DNA of 64,000 nucleotides from positions 15,745,247 to 15,809,246 of the forward strand of contig NC_049991.1 of assembly GCF_000003815.2 (NCBI RefSeq), in the 5' to 3' direction. This document shows positions 31,766-43,335 of this stretch, in pieces. The position numbers and the translations under genes are program-made. The stretch is from Branchiostoma floridae. Its lineage: Eukaryota; Chordata; Leptocardii; Amphioxiformes; Branchiostomatidae. The number at the start of each line of letters is the position of its first letter. The stretch's first letter is position 1. Under the pieces are notes generated by a model that made no database searches, was not told the origin of the DNA, and saw nothing but the letters and a program-made list of their open reading frames with translations.

Positions 31766-34700
31766 TTAGGTGAAAGTATGAGAAGAGGCATTAATGGACG
31801 TTCCCTCAGCCGTCTCTCGGATCGGCAGGTAGTCATCCTCCACTGGCTCGAGACCCGCCAGGGGGCGCTGTTCAGCGTCAACTGGCTCTGCAAAAACAAA
31901 ATGGAACAGGTGGATTATTGATAAGTTAGGATTTAGAGTTAGGATTTAGAGTGGGCGCATGTTGTATTGTTCTACAATATTTGCCCTTCCCTTTTCATGT
32001 TACATGCAATTAGCTCTCCAGCAAGAATTTGCAATAAACTATTGTCATTATTATTAGTATTATTCACAAATACTTGCGCCAGACTTTGAACTGGGAACAT
32101 GGCCTAATATCAGCTTCACCAATACTAACGATACATGGGCCCTTACAAGAATCTTTCAAAAGTTTGGGAATTAAATTAAAACCTATTGTTGTATCAATAA
32201 AGCTTGTGAACTTCTAGAATTCTGCAACATAAATTTCCGAATTTGTACGCCTCTAGTAAACTTGAGAACTTTGCTGGAAAAATAGTTGAAATTGTCGGAA
32301 TAGACCTAGAAAGTGCGCTCCTATGGCCGGTTAACTTCTCTATTCAGTCTATTCGGATAATCTCTACTAGATCCTATTAAACTCTTATGTATTTTTCTCG
32401 CAGCCTATGGACTCCGGTAGAGATTTGCCTTGAGTGACAGGTTAAGTACCCACCATGTGTCTGTGTATTTGCGTGGTTGACCATGTATTTGGGTTTGGTG
32501 AGGAGGTCAGCTTGTTCCTGTACGGGTGCCTCCACGTTGTCGGGATGGGGAGGGACGTGTTTCTTCTTGTACCACCACAGGGCGGCTAACACTAACAGCA
32601 GCACCAGCATCACAGCCACGGGCAGCCCCACAGCTAGCACCAGGGTCGGGCTCGCTCCACCTGTGTGAATCATAACAGCAACACGATGAAGTCGAAACGC
32701 TGCTACCAAACTTTCAAATGTTAAGTTCTGTGGCCTTGTATCTAAACATGTTATAGCTGGGTAGTTTTCTAGAATTAAAAGACACCCGTCGGCATCTCTA
32801 ATTAGTTTGGATACCAGGATTTGAAGTTTGTTAAATTGTTACAATGTTACGTTTAAAAATTTGAAATGGGAGTAAAACAATATGGCAGTGTAGTCTAGAC
32901 AACGAAAACAGTGCATTTCTTTTTAAAATGTAGGCTATCTAGAACGTCTAGGCGAAACTCTGTATACTTATTTTGAATATGTAGAAATCAGATCATTGTC
33001 AGCTTTATCCATATGTATTGAAAATCTCACGCAGGCGCTGTAGTTCTGCTATGTAAACAGTGAGAAGAAGAAAACAAACATCGTGGCCGGTGGCCATTGT
33101 TCCAACAAAAAATCAGCGCCGCTCACTCCAATAACAGCGGAATCAGTTCGCAAAGGAGAGGTAAAATAATAGGCGTAGTACAAGGACAAATTGAACATCA
33201 TGCTTCATAATTTTTAAATAGTACGTTATTTCTTGATTATGGGTATGTATTCTATGTACTAGAGAAACGAATTCCCTCATAACAAAATTGGAAATTTGTC
33301 TCTATCGTGGAAACATGACCTAATCGAACTGGAGTTTCTTGTTAAAAAAAGAAAACTAGAGACTCGATAGAAACCATATTCAACACGGTACACCGGAAAT
33401 CCTACGTCCCGGACCTAAGCCCTCAGTTCAAATAGGCAAAATGAACCACGTTCTCTGTGCACGCTGACATACAATTAAATAAAGGGGCTCCTGGTGGTGT
33501 TTTCAACTTCCCCTTTATGTGTGACACGTCAGATATTCGTGTTCAGACTCTACATAATCAAAAAGAAAAGAATAAATCTGAAGAACTCTCGCTTTTTATA
33601 TGCCACTGGAAGTTCCTTCAACTGAGCCTATTGAAGAAATCTATCAGTCTATGTCCTGGTGTGAGCATTTCCATCTGACGTATGCGGATGTGAGCAGAGT
33701 TGTTGGCCTCTGAGCTCATCGCCGGTTTTGTCGCAACGGTAGCCTGAGACGGGAAAACTTACAGACACCACCAGAAAACGAAATTTGCATTACCACTAGT
33801 CAAAACAAGAACATTTCTTGATTCAGGAGTAATTCGTGTTCTTCTCAATCATCCACCAGTAAAATAAATAGTTAAACTGCGCGCCAACTATCAAAATCTT
33901 TCCTTGTTCAATCTGCTGAACTTTGATGGGCTCAGGGAGGGGCGCATACATGTCTGGAATCGCCTCCGTATGACGGCACTATTATGAACCACGCTGTTTT
34001 AGCCTAAAATAATCCAATTACGTACCCTACTAGCCTGGTCTGATAGGGGCTAAATTTATCCTGTACGCTAACTTTAGTTAGGGAGAGAAAGCAACTCCAG
34101 AGATAAACTGTTTGTATCGTCTGTAAATGACGCAAAAGTTTACAGGTAGTTACGCCCTCCCCATGTTTCCTCAAATCAATTTGCGCGCGTTTAAAAACAG
34201 ATTACCAAATCACACGCGGCAAACGGGCACGTCTGAAAGAGTCAAATTAATACCAGAACGTAGACCGCAATACTAATGATCATAAGATTCTACAATCATG
34301 ATGGAGAGTATTTATAAAACGATACAAATTTTCTCCTGCTGTAAAATCTATTTTTCAGCATAACAACCCCGTTTGACAACGTGGCATAATTTACGTCACT
34401 TTGGCGTTTGGAAACTTCATGTAATGATTCGAACCATGTTTCAAAACTCAAATCAAAACTGAATCAACATCTGGCCACTTTTTTTAACAAGACTTAGAGC
34501 CAAATGCAGTGTAATTAGCAAGTCAAATATCATACTAACCTTTGGAAATTTTAATTTCATGTAAATTTACCGAACCCCGGAAAATAAGCATTATTCAAGA
34601 ATTCTGAAGAATTTGAAGGGGCTTTTATCATTTCTAAAGCTTCTTGGACTATCTTACAAACTTATTTGATGCAAGTTTTTATGAGACAGAAATATATCAT

Positions 34701-35087
34701 GATCATACACAGAAGTCATGGCCCCACTCTGTCTGCGGCCGACTAAATTATGGCACTTCGTTTGAAAAAGGGGAAAGTATCCCAACCATGTACCTAGTGT
34801 TCCAGTTTCTACATTGGGACCAAAAGATTAGAGGTTGCTGCTAATAATCTCAACAAGAGCACATGTTGTTCGTGCTGTTGGCTTGATGATATTGATTTTC
34901 TTGGACTGCGGAAAGCTAGTAGTACTGAGGTGGGAGGGCGCGTAGGGAGGGGGGGAAAGGGGGACTTACCCGCGTTCGGGGGGTCCTGAGAAGTTGGGCA
35001 TTGCTCCACACACTCGGGGGTTTCCGGATACTTGAGACATAGCTCACAGCTGTGTATTTTACCGTTTGAATCCACGAATGTAGCCAT
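31766..35087 (-). CDS. Small Fn14/BCMA-like TNF-receptor-type membrane protein (paralogue B)
   Basis: Three coding exons on the minus strand: 35087-34970, 32660-32454 and 31887-31766 (TAA); 148 residues, phase-1 GT-AG junctions. The membrane and tail exons have exactly the lengths of paralogue A (207 and 122 nt), supporting tandem duplication. The cysteine module SCELCLKYPETPECVEQC aligns with PCSDCIKYPDNPHCDDC of A. The membrane segment is about residues 46-68, then WWYKKK. The tail has PVQE (85-88), a TRAF2-type motif, and PVEDDY (123-128), matching the TRAF6 pattern PxExx-aromatic. The start is uncertain. The frame stays open to an ATG at 35255, adding 56 residues with two more cysteines, but an acceptor-like TTTTCCGTACAG ends at 35098, favouring a spliced leader and the ATG at 35087. 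A small stalk exon could be missing. Confidence 0.68.
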
Positions 35088-35090
35088 CTC

Positions 35091-35145
35091 TGAGTCACTG
35101 TACGGAAAACGGGAGCACACAAAATCTAAACTGAGCGATGAGTCA
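35091..35145. promoter_or_regulatory. Two AP-1-type motifs near the paralogue B start
   Basis: TGAGTCA occurs at 35091-35097 and 35139-35145, just upstream of the likely start codon. Motif matches only. Confidence 0.3.
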
Positions 35146-35920
35146 GCGTCTAGTGCAGTGGACCCACGTGGAGCGTAGATTTGGGAGCAAGTGCCGACTT
35201 GCCCCCACAGCTTGGGCGGGGGTCGCCATGGCGGCCATTCATAAAGTCTCGTCATTGGTAGGCATCACGCCTGCTGACCCGGGTCGACCTTTTCATGATG
35301 ATGACTCTTGTTGAGTTGACATGCCCCTGGAAAGGCCACGGCCGGAAATTTTTATTGAATTTGTACGCCTGGAACGGCCTCAAGCGAGCGTGTAAATTGG
35401 TGATTTGAACTGGTTCTCGTTTGCATTGCCCATACATAGCCCATACATTATCCTGTATGATCTTGCATAGGTCCACATAAATTTTCATGCAACGAATAAA
35501 ACTATGGTTCTGAACTATGGAGGTTTATGATAATTGACTGGATCCTAGAGCATCTAATTTCTATAGGTAAACAAGTTTGTTTACATCTGTCAGTTTGTTG
35601 TGACGGGCCAAATCTAGGTCACTGCACGGGGGTCACTGAACCAAGCGGGAAATTTGAAGTTTTGCCCTTTGGCCCATTTGGGGCACAAAGACTGCGAGTG
35701 GCGAATGGAAAGTTCTAGTGGCAGAACATTGTATAATCCTTTTCTCACCTTATCCTTTTTCTTCCAATGGCCAATGGCTATTTTTACTCCCCTTGGGAAA
35801 GTCACTGGAGCATCCCTAAGATCCATACTCCTTAAATCTGTAAAAACTTGAACTTGTGTCTTGCCTGGATTAGGTTGGATCGCACAAATATTGAAGGAGT
35901 ACATTTGGCGGCTTTTCAGT

Positions 35921-36090
35921 ACTCTCCAAGTAGAGGTTCGCTTAAGGTAGCTTTTAGAGCACTAGACGTTTTTGTCAGGCTTTTTGTCCCCGGGTTTTCT
36001 TGGCTGTTGAACATGAAGAAGACGGGGCAAAATGTAAAGCCCGACGAACACGCCAAATAACCGCCGGAGCCAAACCGCTGCTTGGAGAGT
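35921..36090. mobile_element. MITE, ACTCTCCAAGCAGAGGTT family
   Basis: ACTCTCCAAGTAGAGGTTCG at the left is mirrored by CCGCTGCTTGGAGAGT at the right. A second clear member is at 43524-43666. Confidence 0.75.
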
Positions 36091-36484
36091 TGCTTTTCAA
36101 CTTTCAAGTGCCCCGCCTTCTGACCGTAGTCCGTGTCTACACATTCTCTCGCTGGCTGGGGGGAGGTAATTGTCGGACCGGCCGCTAGGAGCGCGATTTA
36201 GCCCTGGACAGCGTAGTTTGCGTCACACAGACTACCTTTTGACTGATTTGGCCCTATTGGATTGGTTGGCTGTGACATGAAGGCGATCCTGAATCTTCAT
36301 GAAAATGACTGTACAAAACATAGTCTCTCTGGTCTGGAGACTCAGTACTGTATATTCTCCAAGCAGAGGTTGGGTCGCGGGGATTAGATAGTAGTGGACG
36401 GGATTTTTACCGGCTAGTGAGGGAATAAGTACTGCGGGTAATCTCCATAATGTAAAGACTCCGCTCACTCGGTGTCAGCGAGTG

Positions 36485-36546
36485 ATTTTTGTAACGTCCT
36501 AGTTATTTTGTAACGTCCTAGTTATTTTGTAACGTCCTAGTTATAT
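36485..36546. repeat. 19-bp tandem repeat (about three units)
   Basis: Units of GTAACGTCCTAGTTATTTT repeat three times. Confidence 0.8.
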
Positions 36547-36560
36547 TGAATGGTCCGGAT

Positions 36561-36980
36561 TAGGGCTGGGTATCGGTATAGTGTACCGGTACAAAACCGG
36601 TTTTTCTTATTGGACCGGTCCAGAAAAACCGGACCTGAAAAAAGACCGGATGTTGGACCTTTTAGAAAATTAACAGATTATTTGATCAGGCATTCAGACG
36701 TTTTGGCGCTTGCAGGTGGAAGAAATTAACAAGAGCGAAGCAGATTAGAGTTTATAGTCATTTCTACCAAGTTTTACAGTCAATTGTACAGGTGCAGTTA
36801 GCGTTGTTAGATTCTAAAACGCCAGTGTAAGTCTAATACTCCACCAAACTGATTTTTTTGTAGTAAAATGGACCATTATTATGATTCAGACTGGATCAGG
36901 TCCAGGTCCGGACCAGGACCTGATCCTCTGGACCTGAACCGGACCTGGACCTGAAGTTTCTGTACCGGTACCCACCCCTA
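36561..36980. mobile_element. hAT-type MITE with 8-bp target duplication
   Basis: The element is flanked by the direct repeat GTCCGGAT (36553-36560 and 36981-36988). The terminal inverted repeats are TAGGGCTGGGTATCGGTA and the complement of TACCGGTACCCACCCCTA. An 8-bp target duplication and these ends are typical of hAT elements. The interior is rich in GGACCT/CCGGACC blocks. Confidence 0.8.
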
Positions 36981-37348
36981 GTCCGGATCATTACTTCTAC
37001 TTGGAGATTACAGAACAGGGAGCAAGAAGCCACAGCCATAAAATGCGGTTCATTATAGCTGTTTATTCTGCTCCTGGCGCGGTCATTTACCGGGTCTATT
37101 TTAAACAACCCAATAATAATCTAACATCCCCGTCTCAGTCCGGCCTTGTTTAATTACACCGCAATTCCACAGGGCAATGTGAAAGATAATAATGTAGGAT
37201 TAGCTGGCTATATGTGGGAATAACCAAGCGCAACGTGAGAACTAATATACTAGTTTACTTGCGAATGAGATTTTCACGAACTGCGCCCTACATTCATAAT
37301 TCCGGCCCATCGCCTTATTGGGGATTGGGGCGAAACGCTACTTTGAAG

Positions 37349-37552
37349 GTAATCTCCAAGCAGATCTCGCGGTGGCATGAGATAGTATCATAAGCTGGGG
37401 GAGGAGTTTAGCCGGCAGCTCAGAGCAGTTTTATTGGCTACAGCGGTGGCGAATGAAACTCCGGATCCTCTGCCGGCTAAACTCATTCCCAAGCTTATGA
37501 TGCTACATGTAACAGTTATCTTATGCCACCGCAAGATCTGCCTGGAGATTAC
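37349..37552. mobile_element. MITE, TAATCTCCAAGCAGATC family
   Basis: GTAATCTCCAAGCAGATC and its complement bound about 204 bp. Interior arms are TAGCCGGCAG/CTGCCGGCTA. Confidence 0.85.
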
Positions 37553-37688
37553 TTTGTCTTTGAAGGCTCTTGATATTGAAATATGCCCCTGCTATCCTAC
37601 ATGATCAGCAAATAATTACTTAGGATCGATACCCAGTTGTTACGAAATCAAATGATGGACCATCACCAGTCCACTGCTGTAATACACA

Positions 37689-37708
37689 AAGGACGTTATA
37701 ACGTCCTT
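37689..37708. repeat. Short perfect palindrome, AAGGACGTTATAACGTCCTT
   Basis: Twenty-base perfect palindrome of the GGACGTTATA family, with relatives at 43173, 59032 and 59792. Confidence 0.8.
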
Positions 37709-37957
37709 GAAGACATAGACCAAGGAGTGGTGTAGTAGTCGTATTGGTACAAGAGGTTGATGAAAATGTTTTGTAAGGTCCATGCGAACTTTACTTTCTT
37801 CTTTTTCTGCAAACGAAAGTTTGGCTTTCCTGTGCCATTCCTCCTAGTCTGCGTACCATCCTCCGTTGTAAACCGCTGGCTCAATATTTTCGTCGTTACC
37901 CAGGCATCCGTTACACTCCTCTTGAACGACCTTGGCTTCCAGTTTCTGTTCACTTAC

Positions 37958-38205
37958 GTGGCGAAGCTACTATCAAACACTGAGTGTTAGACGGTGGTTT
38001 CAGACAGACCAGTGGCTGTGGAGGCTTCACTATCTTGTAGAGTAGCCTGGGTGTCATCTGATCACTACCATTCTTGTTCAAAGGACTGAAACGCCCCGTG
38101 CCGTCACATGGCGCATAGATGTCCAAAGCTAGCTCTTCAGAACCATCAGAACAGTCAAAGGTCAGCTCCTCTGGAAAATTGAACTGACGCCCTTCTAGAT
38201 CTATC
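37958..38205 (-). other. Orphan exon-like open segment
   Basis: The minus strand is open for about 80 codons, containing FPEELTFDCSDGSEELALDI, YAPCDGTGRF and MTPRLLYKIVKPP. It ends at a good donor (CCAC|GTAAGT, 37958). I find no convincing partner exons, and its phase does not fit paralogue B. It may be an exon of an unseen gene or a transposon remnant. Confidence 0.3.
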
Positions 38206-39263
38206 TCTCACGTGAAAATCCCTATAGGTCTATGAACGATTTCTTTCACACTCGAGCCTTCCCTGACTCCATTTAGGTGAGCTCGACTGTAAAGTGCTAT
38301 GATCTACAATGTCGATAAAGATTAGGCAGCCAGGTGATAAAATACGTACTTAGAGATTCTCCCGTGTCTAGTGACACACTGGGCAGCAAGCAGTCTCAAT
38401 TCGGGGCGGTTTGGGGCATGTGACTCCATGTGTAGCATGTGACTCCAAGTTCATTTTGGTCTTCTTCGTTTTCTTGTGCCAGTCTTAGTGTGTCTATCTA
38501 CAGGTATGTGACCTTTGTACTTTATCCTTTTTTCTGAGATAAGTACACAGAAAAGAGTTAACCCAGACACTGACGAAAGGTACTACATTGATAGATGCTA
38601 CCTAAAACGTGTCAAGGTTCGCAAATGATCTATTCAGGTTTAAGCTTTCTGGAATTCGGCGTATTCAGAAAGTTGCGACTCCATACACTATGATTTTCAA
38701 GTTGAATGTTAAGAGTCCTCGCATCAATACCTTCACCAACAACCTAGTATTTACCGATGGGACTACATGGGGTGAACGTACATGCATTCAACATTAATGT
38801 ACATACGCGTTTTTGCGTAATAGTGGTACAGGTGTAGGCGGTTGACAAGCTATCATCCTCACTACTCAGATTGCTGTCTTGACGTCTTTGAACTTCGATG
38901 ATTATCGGCTCTCAAGCTCTATGAAGTTCTGTATCTAGAACGTAATCTTGGTCCCAGGACTGTTGATTGAAATGCCTTTCAGGGTATGTCACTATGACAT
39001 ATATAAAGTTTATGCGTTTCATTGAGCGGTCAATGTCATTGTGGGGGCTAATATCTTTGATGTATGGTTTCTTGGGGCAAAGTTTCGGCTCAATTTCGTA
39101 TTTTCTGTGGCTTTCCCTTCATGACATGTGGACCCTGTTTGCGTTCTGTGTCACTGCGATAACTCGGGCGGAGTAAGTACAGAGTTGCGTAGGACAGGCG
39201 CTAGCGGCGATGACGTCACAGAGACAAGTGGGTGGGACACTAGTACTAGTGGCAAAAGGACGA

Positions 39264-39502
39264 TAGCCTCCGTTGCAGTCTTCGAACGGGCGGGGCTGTT
39301 AACATGTGCGTGTGTGTGTTGTGTTGTGTTGGGGGGAGGGAGTCGTGATTTTCAACGTTGGCTATGTTCTCTCCGAGGAAGGGAGTTTGCTGTGGAAGGG
39401 AGTTTGCCGTGATAGCGAGTCTTTGCCCCGTTCGAACGGACCCCCCCCCCCCACACACACACAAAAAAAACCAGGCCCGTTCCGAAGACTGCAACGGAGG
39501 CT
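39264..39502. mobile_element. MITE, TAGCCTCCGTTGCAG family
   Basis: TAGCCTCCGTTGCAGTCTTC is mirrored by GAAGACTGCAACGGAGGCT. The interior has TTTTCAACGTTGGCTATG and a duplicated GGAAGGGAGTTTGC block. A fragment of the same interior is at about 59622-59760. Confidence 0.85.
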
Positions 39503-39677
39503 CTTACACGGAACTTCTGGGTGGCTGGCGGTTTTGTATGGCTTGTTTGACGGATATAGGCCGTTTCCTGATCGCGCGTCTGTTCTTATATGGTAAAACT
39601 TATTGGGTACGCAAGCCAAGGAGTCATAGCAGGAGAACCTCGACCATGTTGAACATGTAGACAGATAAGTAAATAAT

Positions 39678-39792
39678 ACATACACACACGCGCGCGCCGC
39701 ACACACACACTCATGCCCGCACACACACTTGCACACACGTACGCACACAAGCACAGACACACACACACACACACACACACGCGCGCGCGCGT

Positions 39793-39824
<32 letters not shown>

Positions 39825-39905
39825 ACGCATGCACGCACACAGCAAGCACAGACACACACACACGCGCGCACGCACACACGCGCGCGCACACACACACACA
39901 CAACC
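39678..39905. repeat. Long (CA)n/(CG)n purine-pyrimidine tract
   Basis: About 228 bp of almost uninterrupted alternating purine-pyrimidine, mixing CA repeats with CGCGCG blocks near 39690, 39780 and 39880. It is a strong Z-DNA-prone sequence. It opens every reading frame on both strands, so the cysteine/valine- and histidine/threonine-rich open frames here are artefacts. Confidence 0.9.
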
Positions 39906-40416
39906 GTACTTGCAGACACAGGACGCATCTAGAAGGTCTGCGAAGAAGGCTGAGACACACGTCATGAACTGATGGGGAGGATCTGCTCTCCATTTTGCGA
40001 CCTGATATAAACCATTTATCAGGGACAAGATTAGGACATGGTGGGCTTTTGTAGGATCAACCGCGGCTCGAGCCGAACCCACTCGTTCGTCCAGATCTAC
40101 GTCACTATTACATTTAGGTGATCCAGACTGAAGAAAGATGAAGTGTTTTTCTGCGCTCTTATGTCAGTTTTGGACTTGATGTTATTATTTCGATATATTC
40201 GTGATGAATTGTCAATAAATCCCAAGGAATCGTCTATCTGCTCTGATGGCAAGGTTTAGTTGACCACATGTACGGGATATCGTCAGTTCGTGAATGAATT
40301 TTGTACCGTCCGAACATTTGCAGTGGGATTTCATCTACATTTGGGCAGCAATTTCATCCCGTCTAAAACGAGCGCCCATTTCCGCCTCTTCCGTCATTCC
40401 CATTCGTGCACTTATT

Positions 40417-40615
40417 GTAGCCTTCGTAGCAGGCTCTCTGGGTCCTTTTTCGGCTCATGATACACTTTTGCTGGCCATTTCTTTTTATACTGAATCACTG
40501 ATTACCGGCCGTCGCTGATTTATTGGCCCCTAGGACCCAGTACAAAAAGAAATGGCAACACAAAAGTGTATTGTGAGCCGAAAAAAGGCCACAGAGAGCC
40601 TGCTACGGTGGCTAC
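40417..40615. mobile_element. MITE, GTAGCCT...GGCTCTCTGGG family
   Basis: GTAGCCTTCGTAGCAGGCTC is mirrored by GAGCCTGCTACGGTGGCTAC. Subterminal arms contain GCCATTTCTTTTTATACTG and CAGTACAAAAAGAAATGGC. A second member is at 51378-51585. Confidence 0.8.
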
Positions 40616-42870
40616 ACTTTGTGCACTTTCGACAACCTTGTCCCTATCGAGGACCCCATTAAAAAGTCCATCCTATACTAACGACATTTAGCAATGAACG
40701 TGTACTAAGGCCTTGGTGGCTTTCACGGCAATTGCCTGCCGTTAAGGGCCAATTATCCATACTTCACACATGCTGGTCCCTGCCGGCACGACACCGAGCG
40801 CGGAAATATTTATGAGTTGCCCTCCGACACCTCGCTGGGGAGAATTCGGTCTTGACCTTGTGTTTGGCGCCTTGTGTTTCGACATCCGGCCTTTTGGTAC
40901 CAATCACTATTTACCCTCCCGACATCCGCTGTGGGATTGATGAAAGTCGAGAGGCTATATCGCTATCTTACCACCACGTTAGAATGTGCCAAAAGCGCAC
41001 TTCAGCCTCATCCATTACGTTCTTGTGCTGAGGCCACGTCCGTTACACGTAAATCACACATATAAGTATTGCCGTCCTGCACTTCTGCCGCACACATAGG
41101 ACCGCTCACTGAATGCTACAGGTAAGAAACTTAGAATTGTTTCTTTTTCAGTATTGTTGCAATGCGATATACGTCGAAAGACTGGGTATCGACCATTCGT
41201 ACTCTCGGCAGAGGCGTGTTTTTTACGTCTTTTTAGCGTTTTTGGTGGGCTTTCTATTTTGTACCGTTGTCTCGTTTCTTGTTTCGTGTACCAGCAAGTT
41301 CTATGCAAATTTCGAAATGTTCTTTTTCAAATTTTCGATTTGACTCGGCCATCCACTTAAGTTACTAGTAGTATCCATTATCATGGGAAATGCCGGCAGT
41401 AAGTAATTATTTTTGCTATTCTGCTCTGCGCATCAATCAAAAGGCTCTGTGCGTTTTCTTAGAGCTCAACGGTCGGCAGATTCGAGTTCTCCACTTTGGG
41501 AGTTATTGCTATATGCGGTGTATGTTGCTGCCAGTAGTTTGCTAAACAAAGATAAAACGTTCCTTTTATATCGCCCTCGGGGGAAACTTAAATTGTGTGC
41601 ATCAGGGTGTAGTAGATCTGCGTAGAAAATGACAAAATCTACGATGTACGCTTTCGTGTTGTCAAAAAAATCTCAATGATGTTCTTTTTTCCATCATTCT
41701 TGCAGAAAGTCGTTGCAAATTATCGAACATGAAAACTCTATAATTTTCGTTAAGCCCCGCTTTCAGCTAGATTGTGATCACTGAGTGACAAAAATTGGCA
41801 TTATCAACCCTCGATCTTATACCTTTAATATATGGAAGCTATTGAAGTATAAATAAAAGACAAAAAAACTCACAAAAAAGTTTAAAACAATCGTTATTCA
41901 TCCATGAATTTCGATGAGCGATCTGACAAATCTTTGGTTGATCAGCGGACTCAGCCTCAAGTGCTTAAGTACTTTTGTACGGAAAAGGGCGAAGACTGGG
42001 AAAGATCTGAACGCTTCAGACTGCCCTGAGGATACCTTTGATGGAATGCTGTTATATAACCAGCCCTTCCAGTTCTTCCACCAAGGAAGCTTTCATATTT
42101 TTCATTTGCTTCGTGGTACTGAGCAGAAATGAGGCCAGTTCATAAATGGCAAAAGAACGGCGTTAGAGGGTATGTCAGTGGGTTACGCCAAATTGCGTCA
42201 TATTACCCCAGACATTCGCCTCACCTCATTTCGTGGTTAGGAAATGATTCTTCTGGCCGGCCGACTCCCCTAGCGCACTATACAACTTTCCCCAGCGCGC
42301 CTGGCTAGCATAGTGACCAAGAAAGACAAGTAAGGTCAGGCAGGTGCAATCAGTTCTTCAGAGTTGATTCATCAAGTAGAAGATTAAGATAGTCCTGCTG
42401 CGCAGGTGTTGCTTTCTCTACTTATACTAGCCTTAAAAGCGCTTATAGGTTTTACACTCACTGGGGGATTACTTCAGCGGGCTTATGTATCTGCTCCAAA
42501 AGCAAATGAATGATTCATATGAAACCTTCAAGATCAAATCAAGGGCTTTTGTATTTGGAGGTCTTTATTCATCATCATATCCTGACGTAAGGAGTTCTTG
42601 GCGAAGATGAAATCCCGACAGTACAGCGGGCATTGTGAGCATCAACTTCACATCGAAATCAGTTTAACACTAATATCTTAGTATCCTTCTACAGCATAAC
42701 ATGAATCATAAACCATACTGTAGATTTTACTCCTACCTTGCCAAGAGTGCTGGCTGTGTGGGGTTTTTTTTTGGGGGGGGGGGGTGTTTTTGGTATTCTG
42801 AAAATGCCATTTGGATTAATGCATGGGCCTTGGTTATTTCAGGTAGTATCTTATTGCATGAAAATAATCT

Positions 42871-42916
42871 ATGCAAATTAGCATAACGTCATGATGACGT
42901 CATCGAGAGCTATAAG
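42871..42916 (+). promoter_or_regulatory. Compact octamer/CRE/TATA cluster without an obvious gene
   Basis: A perfect octamer ATGCAAAT (42871-42878) is followed by an ACGTCA half-site (about 42886-42891), a full CRE palindrome TGACGTCA (42895-42902) and TATAAG (42911-42916). No coding frame follows within about 300 bp. Confidence 0.3.
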
Positions 42917-43172
42917 GCCGCGCCCATTTTTAGAAAAAAGAATGCCTAGAAATGTTCTCCTTGGCTTGTAATTCGATGGTCATTATTAATACTTCAAAGA
43001 AACGTAGATTTAAGCAGATCCACTCGCAGTTTTTATCATATCTTGTAATGATGATTATTTTCTAAAGTTTTCCCTCGACTTTTAGTTACCACATACCCTA
43101 CAAGGCATCAGGAACGCTATTGATAAATACCCCTGTGTACTGTTCTGACTTCACCAGAAGGGTATGTTCGTG

Positions 43173-43195
43173 CAAGGACGATATAACGTCCTTGG
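43173..43195. repeat. Short palindrome, GGACGTTATA family
   Basis: CAAGGACGATATAACGTCCTTGG, two-strand symmetric except for one central mismatch. Confidence 0.75.
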
Positions 43196-43335
43196 TTCGT
43201 GGTAGCGTTCCTGTGTGTGTCTGCCCGTGTTTCTGTGAACCCTAATTCTTTTGATCTGAAGATGCCATGGTCACCAAATAGGTGTGGTAGATGATTTAAC
43301 ATTGTCGACCTGGTTCCATTGCTATCGTCGACTCA

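Noticed and set aside
33676-33762. Threonine/serine-rich stalk exon of receptor paralogue B
   Set aside because: An acceptor-like CCCGTCTCAG precedes a plausible stalk sequence, but neither its frame nor its length fits the phase-1 junctions on either side.
39362-39993. Several long cysteine/valine- or histidine/threonine-rich open frames
   Set aside because: They follow from the CA/CG dinucleotide tract, which lacks stops in all frames.
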